The notes: generated by a model from the sequence alone, not told the origin. Numbered from the stretch's first letter, positions 1 to 6,706 are shown. The stretch: 9,980 bases of DNA from an uncultured Clostridia bacterium (GCA_947625455.1 CANQOJ010000074.1:1-9980), one strand, 5' to 3'. A program made the numbers and translations.

Positions 1-102
1 ATAATCGGCGACGCGCTGGCTGAAACAACAGGTCTTTACGCGCTGGTTATCGCTCTTCTCCTTATGTACGCTAACCCCCTGCTCGGCAACCTTATCAAGT
101 AA
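1..102 (+). CDS. atpE: F-type ATP synthase subunit c, C-terminal end (partial)
   Basis: Frame 1 is open from the left edge to TAA at 100-102 and encodes 33 residues: the end of the second transmembrane helix of the Fo ring subunit c. The pattern Ala-Glu-Thr-Thr-Gly-Leu-Tyr followed by a hydrophobic helix and Tyr-Ala-Asn-Pro is characteristic of this family. The Glu is the ion-carrying carboxylate. The residues after it (Thr, Thr, and Tyr five positions on) match the positions that coordinate Na+ in the Ilyobacter tartaricus ring (Glu65, Ser66, Thr67, Tyr70). The other key Na+ ligand, a Gln in helix 1, is off the window, so ion specificity is unproven. It is first in the visible operon, 44 bases before atpF. 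Identification is secure despite the short length, because position and motif agree. Confidence 0.93.
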   Translation: MIGDALAETTGLYALVIALLLMYANPLLGNLIK

Positions 103-146
103 TGCCACAAGGGATAAAAGCATCATACAGGGAGGAGGAAAGCTAA

Positions 147-677
147 ATGCTGAATATACTCGGCGCGGCGTCGCAGGAAACCTTGTCGCTTGTTTCTATC
201 GACACGGGAACAATAGTGTTTACGCTGATAAACACACTTATAATCTTCCTCATCTTCAGGATATTCCTTTATAAACCCGTCTGCAAAATTCTCGAAAAGA
301 GAAAACAGCTTGCGGCGGCGGAGATAGACGACGCGAAAAAGGCGAAAGCTGAAGCCGAAGAGGCACAGCGTGAGTATGAATCGCGCCTTGCCGACGCTAA
401 AAGCGAGGCGGAGGCGATTGTAAAAACCGCGACACTGCGTGCGCAGAAGCGTGAAGAGCAAATTCTTTCGGAGGCAAACCAGAAAGCCGCCGATATCCGC
501 GCCAAGGCGGAGGAGAGCATTGAGCGCGACAAACAGCGCGCACTGAATGAAGTCAAGGACGAAATCTCCGAGATGGTAGTAATGGCTGCGCAGAAAGTCG
601 TTGAAAAGGAAATTTCCGCTAAGGACAACGAAGAACTTATCTCAAAGTTCCTCGAAGAAGTCGGCACGGGAAAGTGA
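147..677 (+). CDS. atpF: F-type ATP synthase subunit b (peripheral stalk)
   Basis: 176 residues, a normal length for subunit b. Residues about 22-43 form a single hydrophobic membrane helix that ends in a Tyr-Lys-Pro-Val segment, where the typical b subunit leaves the membrane. The rest (about 45-165) is a long, highly charged, Ala/Glu/Lys/Arg-rich helix expected to dimerise and connect Fo to the delta subunit on top of F1. The start ATG follows a GGAGGAGG-like ribosome site at about 131-138. The gene lies between atpE and atpH, with only 13 bases to atpH, as in a typical atp operon. Sequence conservation in b is low in general, so the call rests on architecture plus gene order; both are clear. 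Confidence 0.96.
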   Translation: MLNILGAASQETLSLVSIDTGTIVFTLINTLIIFLIFRIFLYKPVCKILEKRKQLAAAEIDDAKKAKAEAEEAQREYESRLADAKSEAEAIVKTATLRAQKREEQILSEANQKAADIRAKAEESIERDKQRALNEVKDEISEMVVMAAQKVVEKEISAKDNEELISKFLEEVGTGK

Positions 678-690
678 TTGAGGTGCTGAT

Positions 691-1239
691 ATGAACGATA
701 AAGCTGAAAAGGTCTACGGCGAGGCGTTTTTTAGCCTTTGCTCGGAGGAAGCTCCCGACAGACTTTCGGATACACTGGGCGAGCTTTCGGCGCTTTCGGG
801 AATTTTTTCGGAAAACCCCGAATTTATAAAGCTTATGGGTACTCCAACGGTTTCTGTGGAGGAAAAGCTTTCGCTGTGCAGTGATATTATCAAAAAGGGA
901 AACATATCGGAACTTACGGGAAACCTTATCTGCCTGCTTGTTGAAAAGAACAGAATGGGCTGTTTTCCGGGGATCGAAAAAACGTTTCGCAGTCTTTACA
1001 ACGACAAGTTTAAACTAGCGGAGATAACCGTTACAACAAGCGCTCCGCTTTCCGACAATCTCAGAAAGAAAATCACTGAAAAGATGTCTGAGGTCATAGG
1101 AAAGAAAGTCACTTTGAGAGAAAAGGTTGACGAAAGGCTTATAGGCGGCGTGGTTATAGACTATGAAAGCCGCCGATATGACGGCAGCGTCAAGTCGAGA
1201 CTTGACGCGCTCAGAGGAGAACTAAGCTCGGTTATCTGA
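691..1239 (+). CDS. atpH: F-type ATP synthase subunit delta
   Basis: 182 residues, the usual length of bacterial delta (OSCP), the soluble cap that ties the b stalk to the alpha subunits. The N-terminal half is predicted helical. The C-terminal segment, with Val-Asp-Glu-Arg-Leu-Ile-Gly-Gly-Val-Val (about 146-155) and then Tyr-Asp-Gly-Ser-Val-Lys (about 163-168), is the hallmark of the family. The ATG is preceded by GAGGTG at about 680-685, and atpF stops 13 bases upstream, so the two are probably translationally coupled. A 33-base pyrimidine-rich gap separates it from atpA. No oddity seen. Confidence 0.96.
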   Translation: MNDKAEKVYGEAFFSLCSEEAPDRLSDTLGELSALSGIFSENPEFIKLMGTPTVSVEEKLSLCSDIIKKGNISELTGNLICLLVEKNRMGCFPGIEKTFRSLYNDKFKLAEITVTTSAPLSDNLRKKITEKMSEVIGKKVTLREKVDERLIGGVVIDYESRRYDGSVKSRLDALRGELSSVI

Positions 1240-1272
1240 TGTTTCTTCCTCTTAAAATCTAACAGGAAAGGG

Positions 1273-2787
1273 ATGTATATAATGGATTTACGCCCCGATG
1301 AAATAACCGGTCTGATTAAAGACCGCATAAAGAACTACACTTCCAAAATACAGCTCGGCGACGTTGGTACGGTCGTTACTGTCGGTGACGGTATAGTGCG
1401 TATACACGGACTTGAACAGTGCATGTTAAACGAGCTTCTGGAGTTTGAGAACGGCGTTCAGTGTATGGCGCTCAACCTCGAACAGGAATTTGTAGGCGCG
1501 GTTATGTTGGGCTCGGACGCGGGCATTAAAGAGGGCGACACCGTAAAGCGCACGGGAGGAATAGTTTCCGTACCCGTCGGCGAGGAACTTCTCGGACGTG
1601 TCGTAAACTCCCTCGGTCAGCCTATTGACGGCAAGGGCAGTATTCTTGCAAAGGAAACGAGACCTATTGAAAAAATCGCTTCGGGCATTATCACAAGAGA
1701 ACCCGTAAATGTTCCTCTTCAAACGGGAATAAAGGCTATCGACAGCATGATACCCATAGGCAGAGGTCAGCGTGAACTTATCATAGGCGACAGACAGACG
1801 GGAAAGACCGCTATCGCTATTGATACCATTATCAACCAAAAGGGCAAGGACGTTATCTGCATTTACGTTGCTATCGGACAGAAGAACTCGACTGTTGCAA
1901 ACGTTGTGGATACGCTCCAGACAAACGGCGCTATGGATTACACGATTGTTGTTTCGTCCACCGCGTCAGAACTTGCACCGCTTCAGTATATCGCGCCGTA
2001 TGCGGGATGCGCTATGGGCGAATACTTTATGGAAAAGGGAAAAGACGTACTTATCGTATACGACGATTTGTCAAAGCATGCGGTGGCTTACCGTGCGTTG
2101 TCGCTATTGCTTAAAAGACCGCCGGGACGTGAGGCATATCCGGGTGATGTATTCTACCTGCACTCAAGACTTCTTGAGAGAGCGGCACGTCTTAACAGCG
2201 AGTACGGCGGAGGTTCTCTTACGGCATTGCCGATAATTGAAACCCAGGCAGGCGACGTTTCGGCATATATCCCGACAAACGTAATTTCCATTACGGACGG
2301 TCAGATATTCCTTGAAACAGAGTTGTTCAACTCCGGCGTTCGTCCTGCGGTAAACCCCGGTATCTCGGTATCCCGTGTAGGAGGAAACGCGCAGATAAAG
2401 GCGATGAAAAAGGTTGCGGGTACATTGAAACTCGATTACTCGCAGTACCGTGAATTGCAGTCATTCTCGCAGTTCGGTTCTGATCTCGATCAGGATACGA
2501 AAAACCGTCTTGCAAAGGGCGAGCGTATAGTTGAAGTATTGAAGCAGGACCAGAACTCTCCGCTTGAAGTTGAAGAACAGGTCGTTATCATCTACGCGGT
2601 TGTAAACAACTTCCTTGCTTCTATACCGCTTCAGAAGATAAAGCAGTATCAGAAAGACCTGCTTGACCATATTAAATCGACAAAGCCGGAAATTCTTACG
2701 GATATTCGCGATACAAAGGTCATTTCTCCCGAAAACGAAACGGCATTGAAAGAAATTCTTTCAAGCTTTGCCGCTTCTTACGAATGA
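1273..2787 (+). CDS. atpA: F-type ATP synthase subunit alpha
   Basis: 504 residues from ATG 1273. An in-frame ATG at 1282 (giving Met-Asp-Leu-Arg-Pro-Asp-Glu) resembles the common N-terminus of homologues and may be the true start; AGGAAAGGG at 1264-1272 could serve either. Alpha forms the non-catalytic nucleotide sites of the F1 hexamer. Seen here: beta-barrel N-domain to about residue 95, Walker A GDRQTGKT at 172-179, Walker B region with LIVYDD at about 260-265, and the alpha/beta signature PAVNPGISVSRVG at 358-370, whose Arg368 is the arginine finger completing the beta catalytic site. The helical C-domain follows. All catalytic features are intact. The next ribosome site (AAAGGAG, 2791) serves a mini-gene, not atpG directly, which is unusual. 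Confidence 0.98.
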   Translation: MYIMDLRPDEITGLIKDRIKNYTSKIQLGDVGTVVTVGDGIVRIHGLEQCMLNELLEFENGVQCMALNLEQEFVGAVMLGSDAGIKEGDTVKRTGGIVSVPVGEELLGRVVNSLGQPIDGKGSILAKETRPIEKIASGIITREPVNVPLQTGIKAIDSMIPIGRGQRELIIGDRQTGKTAIAIDTIINQKGKDVICIYVAIGQKNSTVANVVDTLQTNGAMDYTIVVSSTASELAPLQYIAPYAGCAMGEYFMEKGKDVLIVYDDLSKHAVAYRALSLLLKRPPGREAYPGDVFYLHSRLLERAARLNSEYGGGSLTALPIIETQAGDVSAYIPTNVISITDGQIFLETELFNSGVRPAVNPGISVSRVGGNAQIKAMKKVAGTLKLDYSQYRELQSFSQFGSDLDQDTKNRLAKGERIVEVLKQDQNSPLEVEEQVVIIYAVVNNFLASIPLQKIKQYQKDLLDHIKSTKPEILTDIRDTKVISPENETALKEILSSFAASYE

Positions 2788-2805
2788 TTTAAAGGAGTGC
2801 TATTT

Positions 2806-2931
2806 ATGAAACAGGCTTCTTTTGTATTAAGCATAGTAGCAACGGTAATTTCAGTGGTTGCGGGACTTGCGGTTGCGTGGCTGTACCTTGAAAAAAGGGT
2901 AAAGTATATCACCACAAACGATAATGTATGA
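2806..2931 (+). CDS. Small single-TM protein inside the atp operon, function unknown
   Basis: A 41-codon ORF (ATG 2806, TGA 2929-2931) fills most of the 171-base gap between the atpA stop and the atpG region. It has a good ribosome site, AAAGGAG at 2791-2797, 8 bases before the ATG. The product has one polar start (Lys2, Gln3), an uninterrupted hydrophobic helix at about residues 6-28 rich in Val/Ala/Ile and ending Ala-Trp-Leu-Tyr-Leu, then a basic patch (Lys30, Arg31, Lys33) and a short polar tail. By the positive-inside rule the tail is probably cytoplasmic. It does not resemble AtpI or AtpZ as I know them; those are longer and lie at the operon start. Its place between alpha and gamma suggests an accessory or assembly role in the synthase, but that is inference. 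I recognise no family. Confidence 0.72.
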   Translation: MKQASFVLSIVATVISVVAGLAVAWLYLEKRVKYITTNDNV

Positions 2932-2945
2932 TGTTTATTACTTTT

Positions 2946-2955
2946 AGGGGGTGAT
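2946..2955 (+). promoter_or_regulatory. Shine-Dalgarno of atpG that points to a non-ATG start
   Basis: AGGGGGTGAT differs from the ideal extended Shine-Dalgarno AGGAGGTGAT by one base, and that change can still form a G-U pair. Its GGGGG core ends 7 bases before ATA 2959 but 22 bases before the first in-frame ATG at 2974. The site therefore supports initiation at ATA 2959 (or ATT 2956) rather than at the ATG. Confidence 0.75.
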
Positions 2956-2958
2956 ATT

Positions 2959-3807
2959 ATAGCAAGCGGAAATATGAAAGCCATAAAGCGCCGTATAAAG
3001 TCAGTCGGCTCTACAAAGCAGATTACAAAGGCTATGCAGCTTGTGGCTTCGAGCAAACTCCGCAAGGCAAAGGTAAGAGCGGAGCAGGCGCGCCCGTATT
3101 TTAACGAACTTTACAGGACAATGTGCGAAATTGCTTCGGGCAAAAACATTCAGACCGTTTTTACCGAAAAACGTGAAGTAAAGCACAAATTGTTTATAGT
3201 AGTAGCGGGCGACAGAGGTCTTGCGGGCGGATATAATTCAAACGTGCTGAAAATGGCGGCGGCGGCTCACAAGGACGACGCTGAAAAGCCGAAAATAATC
3301 GCCATAGGAAGAAAAGCTGTTGAGTATTTCGCAAAGCGCGGGTACGATATGGCGGCGTCATATGCGAATATTGCGGAGAATATAAAGCCGAATACCGCGC
3401 AGGATATAGCGAATATTGCCGTAAATATGTTTACAAGCGGCGAGGTTGACGAGGTGGACGTGTTCTACACCATGTTCGTATCGTCAATGTCACAGCAGCC
3501 GCAGAGTATGTCGGTGCTTCCTATGTCCACAACCGAGCTTGAGGATACTGTAGAGATGGATTACGATCCGTCGCCTGAGGCGGTGTTCAACAGAATTGTT
3601 CCGAGATTTACCGCGTCGCTTATACAGTGCGCAGTTGTCGAGAGTTATGCGTCAGAACAGGGCGCAAGACGCACGGCAATGGAAAACGCAACCGACAACG
3701 CGGACGCAATGACCGAGAGTCTGTCCTTGCTTTATAACCGTGCGCGTCAGGCAAGCATTACGACGGAGATAATCGACATTGTTTCGGGTGCGTCGGCACA
3801 AGGATAA
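2959..3807 (+). CDS. atpG: F-type ATP synthase subunit gamma (probable ATA start)
   Basis: Gamma is the central rotor shaft of F1. From ATG 2974 the protein has 277 residues. Reading from ATA 2959 adds Ala-Ser-Gly-Asn after the initiator, giving 282 residues and a Met-Ala-x start as in many gammas (Bacillus subtilis and E. coli both begin Met-Ala). No ATG, GTG or TTG exists in frame upstream of 2974 before the TGA at 2929. Family features: the N-terminal helix with Ile-Lys-Arg-Arg-Ile-Lys-Ser-Val and Lys-Gln-Ile-Thr-Lys-Ala-Met, the GDRGLAGGYN segment at about residues 79-88 (ATG numbering), and the C-terminal helix containing ENATDNADAM and YNRARQASIT near the end. The gene is intact. If ATG 2974 is used instead, the only change is loss of five N-terminal residues and a badly spaced ribosome site. 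Confidence 0.95.
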   Translation: MASGNMKAIKRRIKSVGSTKQITKAMQLVASSKLRKAKVRAEQARPYFNELYRTMCEIASGKNIQTVFTEKREVKHKLFIVVAGDRGLAGGYNSNVLKMAAAAHKDDAEKPKIIAIGRKAVEYFAKRGYDMAASYANIAENIKPNTAQDIANIAVNMFTSGEVDEVDVFYTMFVSSMSQQPQSMSVLPMSTTELEDTVEMDYDPSPEAVFNRIVPRFTASLIQCAVVESYASEQGARRTAMENATDNADAMTESLSLLYNRARQASITTEIIDIVSGASAQG

Positions 3808-3893
3808 TAGTTCGGTGTTTAAACCGTTCTTAATTTACAAAAAGCATAGATTGCTTTAAACCTCTAACTCTTAACAGGAGGAAATTTTAAAAG

Positions 3894-5291
3894 ATGACAA
3901 AACAGAACATAGGCACAATCGCACAAGTCATCGGCGCTGTTTTAGACATAAGATTTGCGCCGGACAGCCTGCCGAATTTGCTGAATGCGATAGAGATTGA
4001 CAATCACGGGAAGAGACTGGTTGTCGAAGTCGCTCAGCATATCGGCGATGATGTTGTGCGCTGCATAGCAATGGGCAGTACAGACGGTCTTGTCAGAGGA
4101 ATGGAAGCTGTCGATACGGGAGCGTCAATAAAAGTTCCTGTAGGCGAGCAGACGCTCGGACGCATCTTCAACCTTTTGGGCGAAGCCGTTGACAACAAGC
4201 CCGAGCCTCAGACAGAAGAGCGCTGGGAAATACACAGACCTGCTCCTACGTTTGAAGAACAGGGCGCGTCAAAAGAGGTACTTGAAACGGGCATAAAGGT
4301 AATCGACCTTATCGCGCCGTACCTCAGAGGCGGTAAAATCGGTCTTTTCGGCGGTGCGGGCGTTGGTAAAACGGTTCTTATTCAGGAACTTATCAACAAC
4401 GTTGCAAAACAGCACGGCGGTATCTCCGTATTTACGGGAGTAGGCGAGCGTACCCGTGAGGGCAACGACCTCTACCGCGAGATGACGGAGAGCGGAGTTA
4501 TCAACAAGACCGCGCTTGTTTACGGTCAGATGAACGAGCCGCCGGGAGCAAGAATGAGAGTTGCGCTTTCGGGACTTACAATGGCGGAGTATTTCCGCGA
4601 CAGAATGGGACAGGACGTTCTTCTGTTCATAGATAACATTTTCCGTTTCACACAGGCAGGTTCTGAAGTTTCGGCATTGCTCGGACGTATGCCGAGCGCC
4701 GTTGGTTATCAGCCTACGCTTGCAACGGAAATGGGCGCGCTCCAGGAAAGAATTACATCAACGAAAAAAGGCTCAATCACGTCAGTTCAGGCGGTTTACG
4801 TTCCTGCGGACGACCTTACGGATCCTGCGCCTGCAACGACATTCGCACACCTTGACGCAACGACGGTTTTGTCGCGTGATATAGCGTCAATGGGTATCTA
4901 TCCTGCGGTTGATCCGCTTGAAAGTTCTTCGAGAATACTTGCGCCCGATGTTGTCGGACAGGAGCATTATCAGGTTGCGCGTGACGTCCAGGCTATACTT
5001 CAGCGTTACAACGAATTGCAGGATATTATTGCCATACTCGGTATGGACGAACTTAATGACGAGGATAAGCTGACGGTTTCAAGAGCGAGAAAAATCCAGC
5101 GTTTCCTTTCTCAGCCGTTCTCTGTTGCAGAGCAGTTTACGGGCTACGAGGGCAAGTATGTTCCGCTTAAGGAAACGATACGCGGCTTTAAGGAGATAAT
5201 CGAGGGCAAGCATGACGATTTGCCTGAGAGCGCATTCTTGTTTGTCGGAACGATTGACGAGGCTGTCGAAAAAGCAAAGAAAGAAGCCTGA
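3894..5291 (+). CDS. atpD: F-type ATP synthase subunit beta (catalytic)
   Basis: 465 residues, the standard length. Beta carries the three catalytic sites of F1. Seen: N-terminal barrel to about residue 80, Walker A GGAGVGKT at 153-160, catalytic Glu185 in GERTREG (184-190), Walker B ending LLFIDN at 243-248, and the signature PAVDPLESSSR at 337-347. The C-domain contains DELNDED at 385-391, a conservative variant of the DELSEED loop that contacts gamma and epsilon. Everything needed for catalysis is present. The ATG is preceded by AGGAGG at 3876-3881 with a longish 12-base spacer. An 86-base gap separates it from atpG, the widest between synthase genes here apart from the mini-gene interval; I see no convincing hairpin or promoter in it. 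Confidence 0.99.
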   Translation: MTKQNIGTIAQVIGAVLDIRFAPDSLPNLLNAIEIDNHGKRLVVEVAQHIGDDVVRCIAMGSTDGLVRGMEAVDTGASIKVPVGEQTLGRIFNLLGEAVDNKPEPQTEERWEIHRPAPTFEEQGASKEVLETGIKVIDLIAPYLRGGKIGLFGGAGVGKTVLIQELINNVAKQHGGISVFTGVGERTREGNDLYREMTESGVINKTALVYGQMNEPPGARMRVALSGLTMAEYFRDRMGQDVLLFIDNIFRFTQAGSEVSALLGRMPSAVGYQPTLATEMGALQERITSTKKGSITSVQAVYVPADDLTDPAPATTFAHLDATTVLSRDIASMGIYPAVDPLESSSRILAPDVVGQEHYQVARDVQAILQRYNELQDIIAILGMDELNDEDKLTVSRARKIQRFLSQPFSVAEQFTGYEGKYVPLKETIRGFKEIIEGKHDDLPESAFLFVGTIDEAVEKAKKEA

Positions 5292-5309
5292 TGAAAGGAC
5301 GGTGCTTTG

Positions 5310-5714
5310 ATGACGCCATTTAAACTGCAAATAATAACGCCCGAAAAAACATTTTTTGACGGCGAGGTTGAGCAGGTTATCGCCCGTACAACTGTCGGCG
5401 ACGTCGGAATACTTAAAGGTCACGAGCCGTACTGCGCTGCGCTCGGCGTTGGGCAGATGCGCGTTATGGTGAACGGAGAGTTCCGCAGAGCGGCAACTTC
5501 GGGCGGGATAATAAAGGTTCTTAAGGACAGAACAACGATACTTGTCCAGACCTGCGAGTGGGCGGAGGACATTGACGTAACCCGCGCCAACGCAGCAAAG
5601 GAAGCAGCAGAAGCGCGAAAGAAGTCCGCTGCTGACGACAAAGAACTTGCGCTCGCGGAGGCTAAACTTCAAAGAGCGCTCAACCGTATCGACACGGCAA
5701 GCTTTATAAAGTAA
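5310..5714 (+). CDS. atpC: F-type ATP synthase subunit epsilon
   Basis: 134 residues from ATG 5310; a TTG directly in front (5307) is possible but less likely. Epsilon sits at the foot of gamma and can inhibit ATP hydrolysis. Residues 1-84 are the beta-sandwich domain, with FFDGEVEQV (15-23) and GDVGILKGHEP (30-40). Residues about 85-134 are the two-helix domain, rich in Ala/Glu/Lys and ending with a LQRALNRI-type segment. Residues 88-93 read IDVTRA, fitting the I(L)DxxRA pattern linked to ATP binding in Bacillus-type epsilon subunits. It is preceded by AAAGGACGG at 5294-5302 and starts 18 bases after the atpD stop. It is the last gene of the operon, followed at once by a terminator. Confidence 0.97.
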   Translation: MTPFKLQIITPEKTFFDGEVEQVIARTTVGDVGILKGHEPYCAALGVGQMRVMVNGEFRRAATSGGIIKVLKDRTTILVQTCEWAEDIDVTRANAAKEAAEARKKSAADDKELALAEAKLQRALNRIDTASFIK

Positions 5715-5715
5715 T

Positions 5716-5750
5716 TCTAAAAGGGGGAACAACTTCCCCCTTTAGATTTT
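5716..5750 (+). terminator. Rho-independent terminator of the atp operon
   Basis: The stem is TCTAAAAGGGGGAA (5716-5729) against TTCCCCCTTTAGA (5734-5746), with one bulged A and a CAAC loop. TTTT follows at 5747-5750. It begins one base after the atpC stop, so it marks the operon end. Confidence 0.92.
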
Positions 5751-5810
5751 ATTAAACAACAGGAGCGGGTTTTGGAGGAAAAGAAGTTTGCTGCCGTTAT
5801 ATTCCCGTTG

Positions 5811-5838
5811 TTGATTTAATGGCAACTAGCTGTATAAA
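5811..5838 (+). promoter_or_regulatory. Possible sigma-A promoter for the cobalamin adenosyltransferase gene
   Basis: TTGATT (5811-5816), a 16-base spacer and TATAAA (5833-5838) lie 22 bases before the ATG at 5860, after the operon terminator. The match is fair and the spacer one base short. The resulting leader would be only about 15 bases, just enough for the AAGGAG ribosome site at 5849-5854. I see nothing resembling a cobalamin riboswitch in the 145-base gap. Confidence 0.4.
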
Positions 5839-5859
5839 GCCTGTTGAAAAGGAGACGAA

Positions 5860-6381
5860 ATGGGGTATTTGCACATATACTGCGGTGACGGCAAGGGAAA
5901 AACCACCGCCGCGCTTGGTCTTGCATTGAGGGCGGCAGGCGCTGACAAAGTTGTCCATATTATTCAGCTTATGAAAGGCGGGGAAACGTCAGAGCTAAAT
6001 TCCCTGCGGTTGATTAAGAACATAACGACAGCGCGCTGCGACAGGGCATACTGCTTCTTTAACTCAATGACTGACACTGACAAAGCCGAGATAACCGCCT
6101 GCCACAATAAACTTATCGCCGAGGGATTTTCGCTAGTAAAGGAAAACAAGGCTGATATGCTAATAATTGACGAGTTTTGTTCGGCATATAATTTCGGCTT
6201 GCTTGACAGAAAGACAGCGGAGGAATTTCTGCTTAACCGCAGTTACCCCGCCGAGATTGTCATAACAGGCAGAAACCCCGCAGAAATTTTCGTGAACTCC
6301 GCTGATTATGTAAGCGAAATTGCCTGCGTCAAGCACCCGTACACTAAAAATATCTCTGCAAGAAAGGGAATTGAGTATTAA
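5860..6381 (+). CDS. cobO: Cob(I)alamin adenosyltransferase, CobO/BtuR (CobA) family
   Basis: 173 residues, typical for the family. The enzyme transfers the adenosyl group of ATP to the cobalt of cob(I)alamin or a corrinoid precursor, making the coenzyme form of B12 in the cytoplasm. Seen: N-terminal GDGKGKTTAALGLALRA, a P-loop at about residues 9-16; a Walker B-like strand MLIIDEFCSAYNFGLLD at about 103-119; VITGRNP at about 134-140; and the family-typical end KHPYTKNISARKGIEY at 158-173. The start ATG has AAGGAG 5 bases upstream. The gene stands alone, with no other cobalamin gene in view, so salvage is as likely as synthesis. The same fold is used for corrinoids in general; the exact substrate is not visible. 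Confidence 0.9.
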   Translation: MGYLHIYCGDGKGKTTAALGLALRAAGADKVVHIIQLMKGGETSELNSLRLIKNITTARCDRAYCFFNSMTDTDKAEITACHNKLIAEGFSLVKENKADMLIIDEFCSAYNFGLLDRKTAEEFLLNRSYPAEIVITGRNPAEIFVNSADYVSEIACVKHPYTKNISARKGIEY

Positions 6382-6414
6382 ACGATAAAGAGGAGATTGT
6401 TTATAATCTCCTCT
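6367..6414 (+). repeat. Left copy of a direct repeat: cobO stop region plus terminator-like hairpin
   Basis: GGAATTGAGTATTAAA, which encodes the last residues Gly-Ile-Glu-Tyr and stop of cobO, is followed by a 10-bp perfect hairpin: AGAGGAGATT (6389-6398), loop GTTTAT, AATCTCCTCT (6405-6414). A similar block recurs at 6727-6767. Here the hairpin is followed by CAGACC, not a T-run, so it is a weak terminator as it stands. Confidence 0.75.
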
Positions 6415-6485
6415 CAGACCGTAGAAAAACAACGCAGTAGTTGCGCAGGCAAACAATGGTCTGGTATATAAAGTTGAAGTCAAAC

Positions 6486-6507
6486 CAACTCCAAACAGGA
6501 GGAGTTG
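6486..6507. repeat. Short inverted repeat (hairpin) in the non-coding element
   Basis: CAACTCC (6486-6492) pairs with GGAGTTG (6501-6507) across an 8-base loop, AAACAGGA: a 7-bp perfect stem upstream of the large branched structure. Confidence 0.5.
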
Positions 6508-6548
6508 CCCAACCTCAAAGCAACAACCGCGCTTCTTCCTCCAAACCA

Positions 6549-6706
6549 CGTCCGGGCGCTCCGGGGTGCAGCCACGGCTTTGGCGAAGCGGAGAAGTTGT
6601 CCGAATAGGCGAAACGTGCTTCCCGCTTCGCCAAAGCCACGCGCTGCGCGCGTCAAATTCGCTTCGCGAATTTGAGTGGCTGCACCCCCCGGAGCGAGCC
6701 GGAACG
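6549..6706. ncRNA. Four-way-junction inverted-repeat structure (possible structured RNA or DNA cruciform)
   Basis: The outer stem is CGCTCCGGGGTGCAGCCAC (6557-6575) with 6676-6696: 19 bp and a 2-base bulge. A further 7 bp extend it outward (6549-6555 with 6699-6706, one bulged A). Inside are three hairpins in direct succession: GGCTTTGGCGAAGCGG (6576-6591) with CCGCTTCGCCAAAGCC (6623-6638), 16 bp perfect plus about 4 more after a bulge; ACGCGC (6639-6644) with GCGCGT (6648-6653), loop TGC; and CAAATTCGC (6654-6662) with GCGAATTTG (6666-6674), loop TTC. Only A6675 is unpaired at the junction. The pairing is seen directly. Whether it acts as RNA or as DNA, and on which strand, is not determined. 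Confidence 0.6.

Noticed and set aside
2778..3065. 95-codon - strand frame covering the atpA-atpG gap
   Set aside because: It competes with the + strand mini-gene, which has a proper ribosome site, correct operon orientation and a coherent TM helix. The - frame overlaps the conserved atpG start.
3808..3893. Possible hidden mini-gene or internal promoter between atpG and atpD
   Set aside because: Stops occur in all + frames and no convincing -35/-10 pair or hairpin is visible in the 86 bases; it is probably a plain spacer.
5079..5732. 217-codon open frame on the - strand over the atpD end and atpC
   Set aside because: It is fully antisense to two well-identified genes and begins inside the atp terminator. 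The composition (Cys, Leu and Arg rich) is typical of a shadow frame.
5772..5819. 15-codon leader-like ORF (TTG start, AGGAG at 5761) before cobO
   Set aside because: The start is TTG, the ORF is very short and it overlaps the proposed -35 box. Nothing suggests attenuation (no hairpin pair, no regulatory codon run).
5715..5859. Cobalamin riboswitch upstream of cobO
   Set aside because: Checked because of the gene's function. The gap is only 145 bases, starts with the operon terminator, and shows no B12-box-like conserved core.
6389..6414. Left hairpin as the functional terminator of cobO
   Set aside because: The stem is strong but is followed by CAGACC, without a T-run on the + strand, so it was recorded as part of a repeat rather than as a terminator.
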